DNA of 64,000 nucleotides from Thiofaba sp039822285 (lineage in GTDB: Bacteria; Pseudomonadota; Gammaproteobacteria; Halothiobacillales; Halothiobacillaceae): NCBI RefSeq assembly GCF_039822285.1, contig NZ_JBAJEY010000001.1:434001-498000 (forward strand), read 5' to 3'. The notes under the pieces were generated by a model. That model was not told the DNA's origin. It did not search any database and saw only the letters and a list, made by a program, of their open reading frames with translations. Shown piece after piece: positions 1 through 7,313 of the stretch (its first letter is position 1; each line of letters begins with the position of its first letter). A program made the translations under genes and the position numbers.

Positions 1-857
1 TCCTGGTCCTGCTGACGCTGATCATCTACGCCATGGGCTGGCTGCGTGGGATGCTGACTCCGGAGCGTGTGCGCGAGTTTTTGCGCCACCGCGGCAACCT
101 CTCCTCGCGCTTTCTCGCCGTCGGTCTCGGCGCGGTGACGCCCTTCTGCTCCTGCTCCTCGGTGCCTCTGTTCATCGGCTTCGTCGAGGCCGGCATCCCA
201 CTCGGCGTGACCCTCTCCTTCCTGATCGCCAGCCCCATGATCAACGAGGTGGCGGTGGTGGTGCTCGCATCAACGATCGGCTGGAAGCTGACCCTGCTCT
301 ACGTCCTCGCCGGGCTGACCGTGGCCTTGATCGGCGGCTTCGTGCTGGAACGTTTCCGCCCCGAGCGCTGGGTGGAGGACTACGTCTGGCAGATCCGTCT
401 GGGCGAGGCCACCCTGCCCGAGCCCGACCGCAGCCTACGCGGGCGACACGCCTATGCGGTCAGCCAGGTCAAGGAGATCGTTGGCCGGCTGTGGAAGTTC
501 GTCCTGCTCGGTGTCGGTGTGGGCGCGCTGATCCACGGCTATGTGCCGATGGATCTGCTCGCCCGCTTCACCGGCGATGGGGGCGTGCTGTCGGTGATCG
601 GCGCGGTGCTGATCGGCATTCCGCTCTATTCCGATGCCGTCGGGGTCATCGCCGTGGCCGAGGCCTTGCTTGGCAAGGGCGTCCCCATCGGCACCGTGCT
701 CGCCTTCATGATGGCCGTCGCCGCGCTCTCGCTGCCGGAGATGATCATCCTGCGCAAGGTGGTGAAGTGGCCGCTGCTCGGCCTGTTCGCCGGTTATCTC
801 GCCCTGGCCTTCATCCTGGTCGGGGTCCTGTTCAACACCATGAGGCATACCCTATGA
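1..857 (+). CDS. ArsP/YraQ-like permease, 5'-truncated by window start
   Basis: The reading frame is already open at base 3 and begins inside a hydrophobic segment, so the true start lies before the window; about 284 residues are visible. They form a polytopic membrane protein with the FCSCSSVP and SPMINE motifs of the DUF318/YraQ/ArsP permease family. Known members include ArsP, an efflux pump for trivalent organoarsenicals. A second hydrophobic half with the segment GIPLYSDAVGVIAV follows, which fits the internal repeat of the family. The stop overlaps the next start (ATGA at 854-857), and a thioredoxin-like gene and a convergent ArsR gene follow. This context favours a thiol- or metalloid-related transporter, but the substrate is inferred only. 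Confidence 0.85.
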   Translation, partial: LVLLTLIIYAMGWLRGMLTPERVREFLRHRGNLSSRFLAVGLGAVTPFCSCSSVPLFIGFVEAGIPLGVTLSFLIASPMINEVAVVVLASTIGWKLTLLYVLAGLTVALIGGFVLERFRPERWVEDYVWQIRLGEATLPEPDRSLRGRHAYAVSQVKEIVGRLWKFVLLGVGVGALIHGYVPMDLLARFTGDGGVLSVIGAVLIGIPLYSDAVGVIAVAEALLGKGVPIGTVLAFMMAVAALSLPEMIILRKVVKWPLLGLFAGYLALAFILVGVLFNTMRHTL

Positions 858-1144
858 GTACCGGTCTGCATGACTCCATTCTCGACCTGATCGCGCTGGC
901 CGCGCGCGTGGCCAGCAACCATCCGGGCGGCGACGTCTGCCTGATGGAACGCCTCGCCGCGCAAGGCGTGCCGGCGGAGCACATCGCCCAGGCGATCAAG
1001 CTCGCACGCAATGTGCGCGATGAGGCACACCAGCTGTTCGACGAGCGGGTGGATGCACGCATGCTCGAAAAGCTCGGCACCACGCCCGCTGCGGCCACTC
1101 TGCCCGGGCGCGGCTGCTGCGGCGCCAGCGCCTGCTGCAACTGA
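854..1144 (+). CDS. Small protein with cysteine-rich C-terminus
   Basis: A 96-residue soluble protein starting at the ATG that overlaps the stop of the permease, which implies translational coupling. The body is helical and charged. The tail ends GRGCCGASACCN, so four cysteines lie in the last eleven residues, a pattern that suggests metal or metalloid binding. It is followed 13 bases later by a CxxC thioredoxin-like gene. I do not recognise the family. The operon position suggests an accessory role to the permease, perhaps in substrate handling; this is inference. Confidence 0.75.
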   Translation: MSTGLHDSILDLIALAARVASNHPGGDVCLMERLAAQGVPAEHIAQAIKLARNVRDEAHQLFDERVDARMLEKLGTTPAAATLPGRGCCGASACCN

Positions 1145-1157
1145 CGGGGAACAGACG

Positions 1158-1391
1158 ATGAAGCACATCAAGGTCCTGGGCAGCGGCTGCGCAAGCTGCA
1201 AGACCGTCTATCAGATGATCGAGGAGGCCGCCAAGGCCAAGGGCGTGGACGTCCGGCTTGAGAAGGTCGAGGACATCGCCGAGATCATGCGCCACGGCGT
1301 CATGTCCACCCCCGGCGTGGTGGTGGACGGCAAGGTGGTGCATGCGGGCGGGATGCCCGACCGGGCCAAGATCGAAGCCTGGCTGGGGTGA
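1158..1391 (+). CDS. Thioredoxin-like redox protein (redox-active disulfide protein 2 type)
   Basis: A 77-residue cytosolic thioredoxin-fold protein starting at the ATG after a GGGGA-type ribosome site. It begins KHIKVLGSGCASCKTVYQ with a CASC active site and has the cis-proline region STPGVVVDGK. Length and motif match the small thioredoxin/glutaredoxin-like family that is often encoded beside DUF318 permeases. It is the last gene of a three-gene plus-strand operon and converges on the ArsR gene 30 bases away. Its likely role is thiol-disulfide or metalloid chemistry linked to the permease. Confidence 0.88.
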   Translation: MKHIKVLGSGCASCKTVYQMIEEAAKAKGVDVRLEKVEDIAEIMRHGVMSTPGVVVDGKVVHAGGMPDRAKIEAWLG

Positions 1392-1420
1392 GGCTGCCCA
1401 AGCCAGACTGACCGACCGCC

Positions 1421-1786
1421 TCAGCCCTCAGCGGCCAGCGCCGCCATGCCCTCACAAGCCCCCGCCCTGCCGCGGAGGGCTGCCCGGTCGGCCTGCCCCT
1501 GGGGCGAGACCAGGAAGGCATCGAGGGCCAGCCGCAGGACCTCATGCATCCACCCCGGCAGGTCCGGGTGCAGATGGTAATGCATCCACACGCCCTCCCG
1601 ACGCGCCTTGACGATGTGAAGATCGCGCAGCAGCGCCAGGTGGCGGGAAATCTTGGGCTGCGACAGTCCAAGCGCCCGGGTGAGCTCGCACACGCACAGC
1701 TCGCCCTGGGCATGCAGCATGGCCAGGCAACGGAGGCGGGTGGGGTCGCTCAGGGCGTGGAAGAAGGTGTGGCTTTCAAGCTCCAT
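1421..1786 (-). CDS. ArsR/SmtB-family metalloregulator
   Basis: A 121-residue winged-helix repressor. The start chosen gives MELESHTFFHALSDPTRLRCL, the usual beginning of the family; an alternative upstream ATG lies at 1813. The helix-turn-helix contains the ELCVCEL motif, matching the As(III)/Sb(III)-binding ELCVCDL of plasmid ArsR proteins. The recognition helix is LGLSQPKISRHLALLRD. The gene converges on the permease-thioredoxin operon and lies divergent to the gene at 1891, so the A/T-rich interval 1790-1890 is a plausible control region. A response to arsenite-like ligands is well supported by the cysteines, but the controlled genes are inferred. Confidence 0.9.
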   Translation of the reverse strand: MELESHTFFHALSDPTRLRCLAMLHAQGELCVCELTRALGLSQPKISRHLALLRDLHIVKARREGVWMHYHLHPDLPGWMHEVLRLALDAFLVSPQGQADRAALRGRAGACEGMAALAAEG

Positions 1787-1890
1787 GGGGAAAACATATT
1801 CGGTTTTTCGCATAGGATACAATGAATTTTTCCTGATGCTTTGCGCCGGCAGGATTTGCACATGACGAGACTCGGGCTACTCTTCACCGC
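1787..1890. promoter_or_regulatory. A/T-rich divergent intergenic region
   Basis: About 100 bases between the divergent ArsR gene and the gene at 1891. Much of it is clearly richer in A and T than the surroundings, notably around 1794-1835. It must hold the promoters of at least one of the two genes. I could not define a convincing perfect ArsR half-site palindrome, so the operator is not placed precisely. Confidence 0.4.
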
Positions 1891-2286
1891 ATGGATGCCG
1901 GCAATTTCATCAAGACCCGCGAGATCCGCCTGCGCGGCCCACATCCTGGGCTGACGGCCAAGGCCGCGCTGATGCTGGCCGAGATTCCCGGCGTGCTGAC
2001 GGCGGAATCGCCCACACCCTACGCGGTGCGAGTCAGCTACGACCTGCGTTCCGTCTGTCTGCGCGGCATCCTGCAGATCCTGGAAAGCTGGGGCCTGCAC
2101 CTGGACGCCAGCCTGTGGTCCAAGCTGCGCTATGCGCTGGCTTTCTATTCCGAGGATGCCCAGCGCGAAACCCTGCTGTTACCGATCAGCCAGCCGGAGG
2201 CCATGCGCGAGCTGGCCTCCCACATCCATGCCCGCCACGGCAAAGGCCAGGCCCACAACGGCGACGCTTGGGACCGCTACCTCTAG
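1891..2286 (+). CDS. Hypothetical protein upstream of moeB-like gene
   Basis: A 131-residue soluble protein with no signal peptide or membrane segment. The first 75 residues (IRLRGPHPGLTAKAALML, AEIPGVLTAES, YAVRVSYDL) look like a small alpha/beta ferredoxin-like fold, resembling a heavy-metal-associated domain without its CxxC; this is a weak structural guess. The C-terminus contains a conserved-looking WDRYL end. The stop is 5 bases before the start of the MoeB/ThiF-type gene, so the two are probably co-translated. I do not recognise the family. Confidence 0.7.
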   Translation: MDAGNFIKTREIRLRGPHPGLTAKAALMLAEIPGVLTAESPTPYAVRVSYDLRSVCLRGILQILESWGLHLDASLWSKLRYALAFYSEDAQRETLLLPISQPEAMRELASHIHARHGKGQAHNGDAWDRYL

Positions 2287-2291
2287 CTCCG

Positions 2292-3062
2292 ATGAACGAC
2301 CAACAACTCCAGCGCTACAGCCGGCAAATCCTCCTGCCGCAGATCGACTTTGAGGGCCAGCAGCGCCTGCTCGAGAGTCACGCCCTGATCGTCGGCCTGG
2401 GGGGGCTCGGCTCCCCCGCAAGTCTCTACCTCGCCGCCGCGGGGGTCGGACGCCTGACCCTGGTCGATTTCGACACGGTGGATCTCTCCAACCTGCAGCG
2501 CCAGATCATCCACCGCACGGCCGATGTGGGCCGCCCCAAGATCGAATCGGCGCGCGACCATCTCGCCGCCCTCAACCCGGACGTGCGCATCGATGCCCTG
2601 CCCGGCCCCCTGGACGACGAGGCGCTGCGCGCCGCGGTGCATGCGGCGGACGTGGTGCTCGACTGCACCGACAACTTCGCCGCCCGCCACGCCATCAACC
2701 GGGCCTGCGTGGCGGAGCGCAAACCGCTGGTGTCGGCGGCGGCGATCCGCCTGGAGGGACAGCTCTCGGTGTTCGACACGCGCAAGGACGAAAGCCCCTG
2801 CTACCACTGCCTCTACCGCGAAGACGGCGAAGAACTGGAAACCTGCACCCGCAACGGCATCCTCGCCCCGGTGGTGGGCAGCCTCGGCACCTTGCAGGCG
2901 CTGGAGGCGATCAAGGTGCTGCTCGGCCTTGGCGAGCCGCTGGTCGGCCGCCTGCTGCTGTTCGACGCCTTAAGCTTCGACCTGCGCACCCTCAGGCTCA
3001 AGCGCGACCCAAGCTGCCCGGTGTGTGCGCAGCGCCAAACAGGCAAGACTCAGGGCATGTAG
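2292..3062 (+). CDS. moeB: MoeB/ThiF-family adenylyltransferase (E1-like)
   Basis: A 256-residue E1-like enzyme that adenylates the C-terminus of a ubiquitin-like sulfur carrier (MoaD in molybdopterin synthesis, or ThiS). It starts RYSRQILLPQIDFEGQQRL, has the nucleotide motif GLGGLGSPASLYLAAAGVG near residue 36, the DFDTVDLSNLQRQ strand, DCTDN near 128, zinc cysteines in CYHC and CPVC, and the catalytic-cysteine region ETCTRNGILAPVVG. No rhodanese domain is fused. MoeB and ThiF cannot be separated by sequence alone here, and no moaD or thiS is in view. The TAG stop lies inside a TGTAGGAGG repeat. Confidence 0.9.
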   Translation: MNDQQLQRYSRQILLPQIDFEGQQRLLESHALIVGLGGLGSPASLYLAAAGVGRLTLVDFDTVDLSNLQRQIIHRTADVGRPKIESARDHLAALNPDVRIDALPGPLDDEALRAAVHAADVVLDCTDNFAARHAINRACVAERKPLVSAAAIRLEGQLSVFDTRKDESPCYHCLYREDGEELETCTRNGILAPVVGSLGTLQALEAIKVLLGLGEPLVGRLLLFDALSFDLRTLRLKRDPSCPVCAQRQTGKTQGM

Positions 3063-3112
3063 GAGGCCCGCCCGCGGGCCGATTGAATCATCACGGCGAG
3101 GGCCGCCCCTCT
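3058..3112. repeat. REP-like palindromic repeat copy 1
   Basis: Begins TGTAGGAGGCCCGCCCGCGGGCC and continues to an imperfect inverted half, GGCGAGGGCCGCCCCTC. The same opening occurs near 37106, 43872 and 43947, and inside valS. The stop codon of the moeB-like gene (3060-3062) is part of the repeat, so the repeat begins at the very end of the coding sequence. Confidence 0.7.
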
Positions 3113-3150
3113 TAAAGACTGCACTACCCTGGGACGAGGGCGCAGGGCTC

Positions 3151-3204
3151 AGAGGGGTGTAAAGAAAACCTTCTTTTTCGCGACTTGTTTTGTAAACACC
3201 CTCT
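3151..3204. other. Long A/T-rich stem-loop between convergent genes
   Basis: AGAGGGGTGT pairs with ACACCCTCT across an A/T-rich loop, and inside the loop AAAGAA pairs with TTCTTT. It lies between the convergent moeB-like gene and the small minus-strand gene at 3204, where a bidirectional terminator is expected. No clean U-tract follows either side of the outer stem, so terminator function is inferred. Confidence 0.45.
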
Positions 3205-3392
3205 CAGGCCGCTGCCGCCTCGGCCTGGGCCCGCGCGTAGTTTTGGCGCGACTGTTCCAGCGAAGTCTGGATGATGAAATCCAGCAGTTCATGCTCAGTC
3301 CTGGCTGGGCCGAATTGGCGTCCGTAGGCCTCCGCGTACCAGCCATCCTCGGCCTGCCAGGTCTTCATACCGATCGATGCGCAACCGCACAT
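3204..3392 (-). CDS. Small hypothetical protein
   Basis: A 62-residue ORF 25 bases downstream of the DsrE-like gene on the same strand. A GAGG sequence lies 8 bases before the ATG. The protein has a TWQAEDGWYAEAYGRQFG segment followed by a helical, alanine/glutamate-rich tail (QNYARAQAEAAAA). A shorter version could start at 3368. Residue composition and the ribosome site look like a real gene, but the family is not recognised. Confidence 0.55.
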   Translation of the reverse strand: MCGCASIGMKTWQAEDGWYAEAYGRQFGPARTEHELLDFIIQTSLEQSRQNYARAQAEAAAA

Positions 3393-3417
3393 AGCTCCAG
3401 CCTCGTCTTTCCGGGGT

Positions 3418-3963
3418 TCATGGTTGCCCTGCCGCCTTCGGCAGCAGGGACATCAATTGCTCAAGGCTCATCTTGTCGGTGACCACCAGCGCCCAGTCGA
3501 GCCGCAGGTAATCGTTGATCTGCGCCGGCCCGGACGCGGCGACGTCCACGTCCGCGATGAACTCCTCCGGCGTCACACCGCGCCAAGAGGCATGCTCGCC
3601 GCAGACATGCACGCGGACATGGGCCAGGCGCAGACGCCTCACCGCCTCATGCACCGGGGCATGGGCAACGGCCTCGCTGCGCAGCAGGGTGAACTGCTCG
3701 CGCCCGTGGGTCACGATCGCCATGTCCAGACCGGGGAAGCGCTCCCGCAGCCGCACGACCTGCTTTTCGACCCACGGCAGCAGGACATACAGGCTGCGCG
3801 GATCCCAACTCTCCACCTCGAACACCACGCCCGGCGGCGGGCTGCTGTGCAGCAGTAGGGCATCGACCTGCGCATCCAAAAGGCGCGGTTCGACGGCCTG
3901 GACCGTGAGCGGGGCCCCGATGAACAACAGCAAGAGCAGGCGGGAGGCGATGGTGCGGATCAT
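3418..3963 (-). CDS. Exported DsrE-like family protein
   Basis: A 181-residue protein with an N-terminal signal peptide (RTIASRLLLLLFIG... to VQAVEP) and therefore probably periplasmic. The mature part reads as a DsrE/DsrF-like alpha/beta fold (VVFEVESWDPRSLYVLLPWVEK, MAIVTHGREQ). This family is linked to sulfur-transfer proteins and often occurs in sulfur-oxidising bacteria. Only one cysteine (VCGEH) is evident in the mature region. A catalytic role is therefore unproven. The small gene at 3204 follows on the same strand. Confidence 0.75.
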   Translation of the reverse strand: MIRTIASRLLLLLFIGAPLTVQAVEPRLLDAQVDALLLHSSPPPGVVFEVESWDPRSLYVLLPWVEKQVVRLRERFPGLDMAIVTHGREQFTLLRSEAVAHAPVHEAVRRLRLAHVRVHVCGEHASWRGVTPEEFIADVDVAASGPAQINDYLRLDWALVVTDKMSLEQLMSLLPKAAGQP

Positions 3964-4068
3964 GGCGACATCCTCCGGTGCAAGGGACGACCCCTTGCCG
4001 CGAATGTAGCCTACCGCATCATGCTTTGGGGCTATCCCTCAGCCGGCGGAGGGTTCCTCCCCTTGGGA

Positions 4069-4824
4069 TCACCCGGCGGTGGCGCGGTTCTCCAATAGCT
4101 GCTGGAGGATCAGGCGTACCTTGCGCATGCCTTCCTTGAGCGTGCGGTCGATGTCTTCCATGGTGATCTCCTGCTCGCCGTTCTTGCCCGCGGCCCAGTT
4201 GGCGATCACCGCGAGATGGGCGTACTCCAGTCCCAGTTCGCGCGCCAGGGCGGCCTCCGGCATGCCGGTCATGCCGACCAGGTCGCAGCCATCCCGTTCC
4301 ATGCGGCGGATCTCGGCGATGGTTTCCAGCCGGGGCCCCTGGGTGCAGCCGTAGGTGCCACCATCCACCACCTCCACCCCAACCGTACGCGCACTGTCGA
4401 GCAGCGCAGCACGCACGGCGCCACTGTAGGGATGGGTGAAGTCGATGTGGGTCACGCTCTCGAGTTCGCCCTCGAAGAAGGTCTGCTTGCGGCCATAGGT
4501 GTAATCGATGATCTGGTCCGGCACCGCCAGCACCGCTGGCCCCATGCGCGGGGTAATGCCTCCCACGGCAGCGACCGCGATGATCTCCTTGACCCCCACC
4601 TCCTTCAGCGCCCACAGGTTGGCGCGGTAGTTGATCTCGTGCGGCGGGATGCGATGGGCGTAGCCGTGACGGGCGAAGAACACCACCTCGCTGCCGCCGA
4701 GGGTGCCGAAGGTCAGCGGGCCGGACGGTTCACCAAACGGCGTGTTGACCACCTGATGGCGGGTGATTTCCAGATTCTTCAGGCTGCCAAGCCCGGTGCC
4801 GCCGATGATGGCCAGCAGGTTCAT
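4069..4824 (-). CDS. mtiP: S-methyl-5'-thioinosine phosphorylase
   Basis: A 251-residue PNP/MTAP-family enzyme starting at MNLLAIIGGTG, the ATG that overlaps the stop of the patatin gene (ATGA). Family motifs are IIGGTGLG, RHGYAHRIPPHEINYRANLWALK and the GMTGMPEAALARELGL segment. At the purine-recognition position it has IANWAAG, with Asn where adenine-specific MTAPs have Asp; Asn is the residue of 6-oxopurine phosphorylases. This fits the Pseudomonas PA3004-type enzyme, which splits methylthioinosine into hypoxanthine and methylthioribose-1-phosphate. An hpt gene two positions upstream could recover the hypoxanthine. No MTA deaminase is in view. Confidence 0.88.
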   Translation of the reverse strand: MNLLAIIGGTGLGSLKNLEITRHQVVNTPFGEPSGPLTFGTLGGSEVVFFARHGYAHRIPPHEINYRANLWALKEVGVKEIIAVAAVGGITPRMGPAVLAVPDQIIDYTYGRKQTFFEGELESVTHIDFTHPYSGAVRAALLDSARTVGVEVVDGGTYGCTQGPRLETIAEIRRMERDGCDLVGMTGMPEAALARELGLEYAHLAVIANWAAGKNGEQEITMEDIDRTLKEGMRKVRLILQQLLENRATAG

Positions 4825-5726
4825 CGTTCTCTCCCCGTCGTTTCTCGTTGGATGTCGCAAATCAGGTCATGGAGCGCCGGGCTTGCACGCTCAACCGCCT
4901 GGCGGCCAGCCTGCATGGCCTCCTCGGCGCGGTGAAAGTCCAGCAGGCCGATGCCCGGCATGCGCGGCATCAGCAGGACATCGGGCGGGTCCCCCGCGAG
5001 ACGGGAGCGGCTGATGCGCAACTCCATGATGTTGATGCTGCGCCCCATGACATCGAGGATGGAGGGCATACCCACACCCTCCCCTCGCCCAAGCCATTCC
5101 GTCATCGCACGTCGGGCACGGCCGAGCAGGCCATCCTCCGGAACGGAGGACGCTGGCTGAAGGTTCTCGCGCTCCAAGGCATCCCCCAGCAGGTCGACCG
5201 CGATGACACGGTTCGCCCCCATGGCCCGGCACAACGACACGGGGACGGGGTTGACCAGGCCGCCATCCACCAGCCACGTCTGTTCATAGCGCACGGGGGA
5301 GAACAGGATGGGCATGGCGATGGAGGCGCGCACGGCGTCGAGCACCCGTCCCTCGCGCAGCCAGCGCTCCTGGCCGGTCTCGAGGTCGGTCGCCACGGCA
5401 GCGAAGGGGGTGCGGCAATCGGCGAAGTCGGCATCGCCGATCAGCTCCGCCAGGGCGGCCATCAGCCGCTCGCCCGCGATCAGGCCACCCTCGAGGCGGA
5501 TATCGAAATAGCCCGCAAGGTCCGGCCAGCGCATATCGCGTACCCAAGCCTCCAGCGCGTCCAGACGGCCCAGGGCATGGGCGGCCCCGACCAGGGCACC
5601 GATCGAGGTGCCGGCAATCACCTCGGGCTGGATCCCCTTCGCGTCCAGCTCGCGCAGGACGGCGATGTGCGACCAGCCGCGCGCCGCGCCGCCCCCCAGC
5701 GCAAGACCGATGCGTGACCGCTTCAT
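4821..5726 (-). CDS. rssA: Patatin-like phospholipase (RssA/YchK type)
   Basis: A 301-residue patatin-fold hydrolase. The oxyanion loop LGGGAARGWSHI lies near residue 10, the nucleophile elbow GTSIG near 39, and the catalytic aspartate is in the DGGLVNPVP motif near 150. Length and order match RssA-type serine acyl hydrolases. There is no signal peptide. The ATG overlaps the stop of hpt and its stop overlaps the start of mtiP, so the three are translationally coupled. The physiological lipid substrate is unknown. Confidence 0.87.
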   Translation of the reverse strand: MKRSRIGLALGGGAARGWSHIAVLRELDAKGIQPEVIAGTSIGALVGAAHALGRLDALEAWVRDMRWPDLAGYFDIRLEGGLIAGERLMAALAELIGDADFADCRTPFAAVATDLETGQERWLREGRVLDAVRASIAMPILFSPVRYEQTWLVDGGLVNPVPVSLCRAMGANRVIAVDLLGDALERENLQPASSVPEDGLLGRARRAMTEWLGRGEGVGMPSILDVMGRSINIMELRISRSRLAGDPPDVLLMPRMPGIGLLDFHRAEEAMQAGRQAVERASPALHDLICDIQRETTGRER

Positions 5727-6274
5727 GGGGTGTCAGGCAGCGCGTGGATGCCGTTCAGATTACGGAAATAGCCGCGGTAGTCCATGCCCTCCCCCACCAG
5801 GAAGCGGTCCGGCACCTCGACGCCGACGTAGTCCGGAAGGAAGCCCTCGACCTTGCGCCCATGCCGTTTGTCGACGGCCACGGCGCAGCGCACGCTGGCG
5901 GCTCCTTCGATACGGCAGGCCTCGACGATGGCCTTGAGGGTCACCCCCTCATCGAAGATGTCGTCGATGATGAGCACATGACGGCCAGCCAGGGAGTGGC
6001 GCGGACGGGCCAGCCAGCGCAGCTCACCGCCGCGGGTTGCCTCGCCATAGCGGGTGGCGTGCAGGTAGTCGATCTCCAGCGGGAAATCGAGCCTGGGAAG
6101 CAACTTGCCCGCCGCGATCACCCCCCCGGTCATCACCACCAACACCAGCGGTATCCGATCCGCAAGGTCCGATCGAATGGACTCGGCCAGGCGGTCGTAG
6201 GCTGCCTCCATCGAGGCCCCGTCCACCAGGCATTCGGCCCGCGCGCGCAGGGCATTCAGTTCAGCGGCTTGCAT
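5723..6274 (-). CDS. hpt: Hypoxanthine-guanine phosphoribosyltransferase
   Basis: A 183-residue type I phosphoribosyltransferase that converts hypoxanthine (and/or guanine) plus PRPP to IMP/GMP. The PRPP-binding motif is VLIIDDIFDEGVTL near residue 100, the PPi loop region is VVMTGGVIAAGKL near 45, and VDKRHGRKVEGFLPDYVGVEVPDRFLVGEGMDYRG carries the purine-binding lysine and the C-terminal Asp. The start follows nagZ by 13 bases. Its place beside methylthioinosine phosphorylase makes hypoxanthine the likely in-operon substrate. Confidence 0.9.
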   Translation of the reverse strand: MQAAELNALRARAECLVDGASMEAAYDRLAESIRSDLADRIPLVLVVMTGGVIAAGKLLPRLDFPLEIDYLHATRYGEATRGGELRWLARPRHSLAGRHVLIIDDIFDEGVTLKAIVEACRIEGAASVRCAVAVDKRHGRKVEGFLPDYVGVEVPDRFLVGEGMDYRGYFRNLNGIHALPDTP

Positions 6275-6287
6275 GGGCTCCCCCTGT

Positions 6288-7313
6288 TCACAGCATGGCC
6301 GCCATTGTAGCGGCGGTTTGGCAGAAGCGGGGCATGGCGCGCAGCTCGGCCAGTTCGATCCGCCTCTGGCCACGCAGGTGGGCGAGGCGTGCCGACCGTG
6401 CAGGATCATGCACCTCCCCAAGCCCCGCCAGCACCGCCTCGGCATCCTCGGGGCGATTGCAGACCAGCAGCATGTCGCAGCCTGCATCGAGCGCCAGGCG
6501 GGCGCGCTCAACGGGGTCCGCCACCGTGGCGGCGGCAGCCATGCTCAGATCGTCGGTGAACACCACACCCTCAAAGCCGTGCCTTGCGCGCAGGATGTCG
6601 CACACCCAGCGCGGCGAGAAACCGGCCGGCCGCGCGTCCACCGCCGGGTAGATGACGTGGGCCATCATCACCGCCGGCAGGCCCGCCGCGATCAGGGCAC
6701 GGAACGGCGCAAGATCCAGCGCCTCGATCTCGGCCAGGGCACGCTGATCGACGGGACATTCGTGATGCGAATCCTCCGCCACCGAACCGTGGCCGGGATA
6801 GTGCTTGCCCACCGCCGCCATGCCGGCCTCGCGCATGCCCTCCATCCAGGCTTGGCCCAGGATGGCTATGGCGGCGGGATCGGGATGCAGCGCCCGGTCG
6901 CCGATCACGCGGGAACGCGGCCCGCCCAGGTCCAGCACCGGGGCAAAGCTTAAGTCGATGTCGAAGGCGCGAAGCTCGGCAGCCAGCAGCCAGGCCCAGT
7001 CGCGCGCAAGCTGCACCGCGGCGTGTGGGTCTGCATCGTACAGCTCCCCCAGCCGCGCCGCCGGCGGGACGCGGGTGAAGCCGTCCCGAAAGCGTTGTAC
7101 CCGTCCTCCCTCGTGGTCCACCGCGATGAGGATCTCAGGCCGTACGGCACGCACCTCAGCGATGAGCGCACGCAGCTGATCGGGATGCTCGTAGTTGCGC
7201 GCAAACAGGATCAGGCCACCCACCAGCGGATGACGCAGGCGCTCGGCCTCATCAAAGGCCAGGCGCGTCCCGGCAAGATCGACCATCAGGGGCCCGTTGA
7301 ACTGCATCCTCAC
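6288..7313 (-). CDS. nagZ: Beta-N-acetylhexosaminidase NagZ
   Basis: A 341-residue cytosolic GH3 enzyme that removes GlcNAc from anhydromuropeptides during cell-wall recycling. Visible motifs are GLILFARNYEHPDQL, the AVDHEGGRVQRF signature near residue 64, KHYPGHG with the flexible-loop catalytic His near 175, and FTDDLSM with the nucleophile Asp near 250. The length matches the E. coli enzyme. Its start overlaps the stop of the sensor-like gene upstream, and it precedes hpt, an order common in gammaproteobacteria for nagZ and the thioinosine phosphorylase. Confidence 0.95.
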   Translation of the reverse strand: MRMQFNGPLMVDLAGTRLAFDEAERLRHPLVGGLILFARNYEHPDQLRALIAEVRAVRPEILIAVDHEGGRVQRFRDGFTRVPPAARLGELYDADPHAAVQLARDWAWLLAAELRAFDIDLSFAPVLDLGGPRSRVIGDRALHPDPAAIAILGQAWMEGMREAGMAAVGKHYPGHGSVAEDSHHECPVDQRALAEIEALDLAPFRALIAAGLPAVMMAHVIYPAVDARPAGFSPRWVCDILRARHGFEGVVFTDDLSMAAAATVADPVERARLALDAGCDMLLVCNRPEDAEAVLAGLGEVHDPARSARLAHLRGQRRIELAELRAMPRFCQTAATMAAML

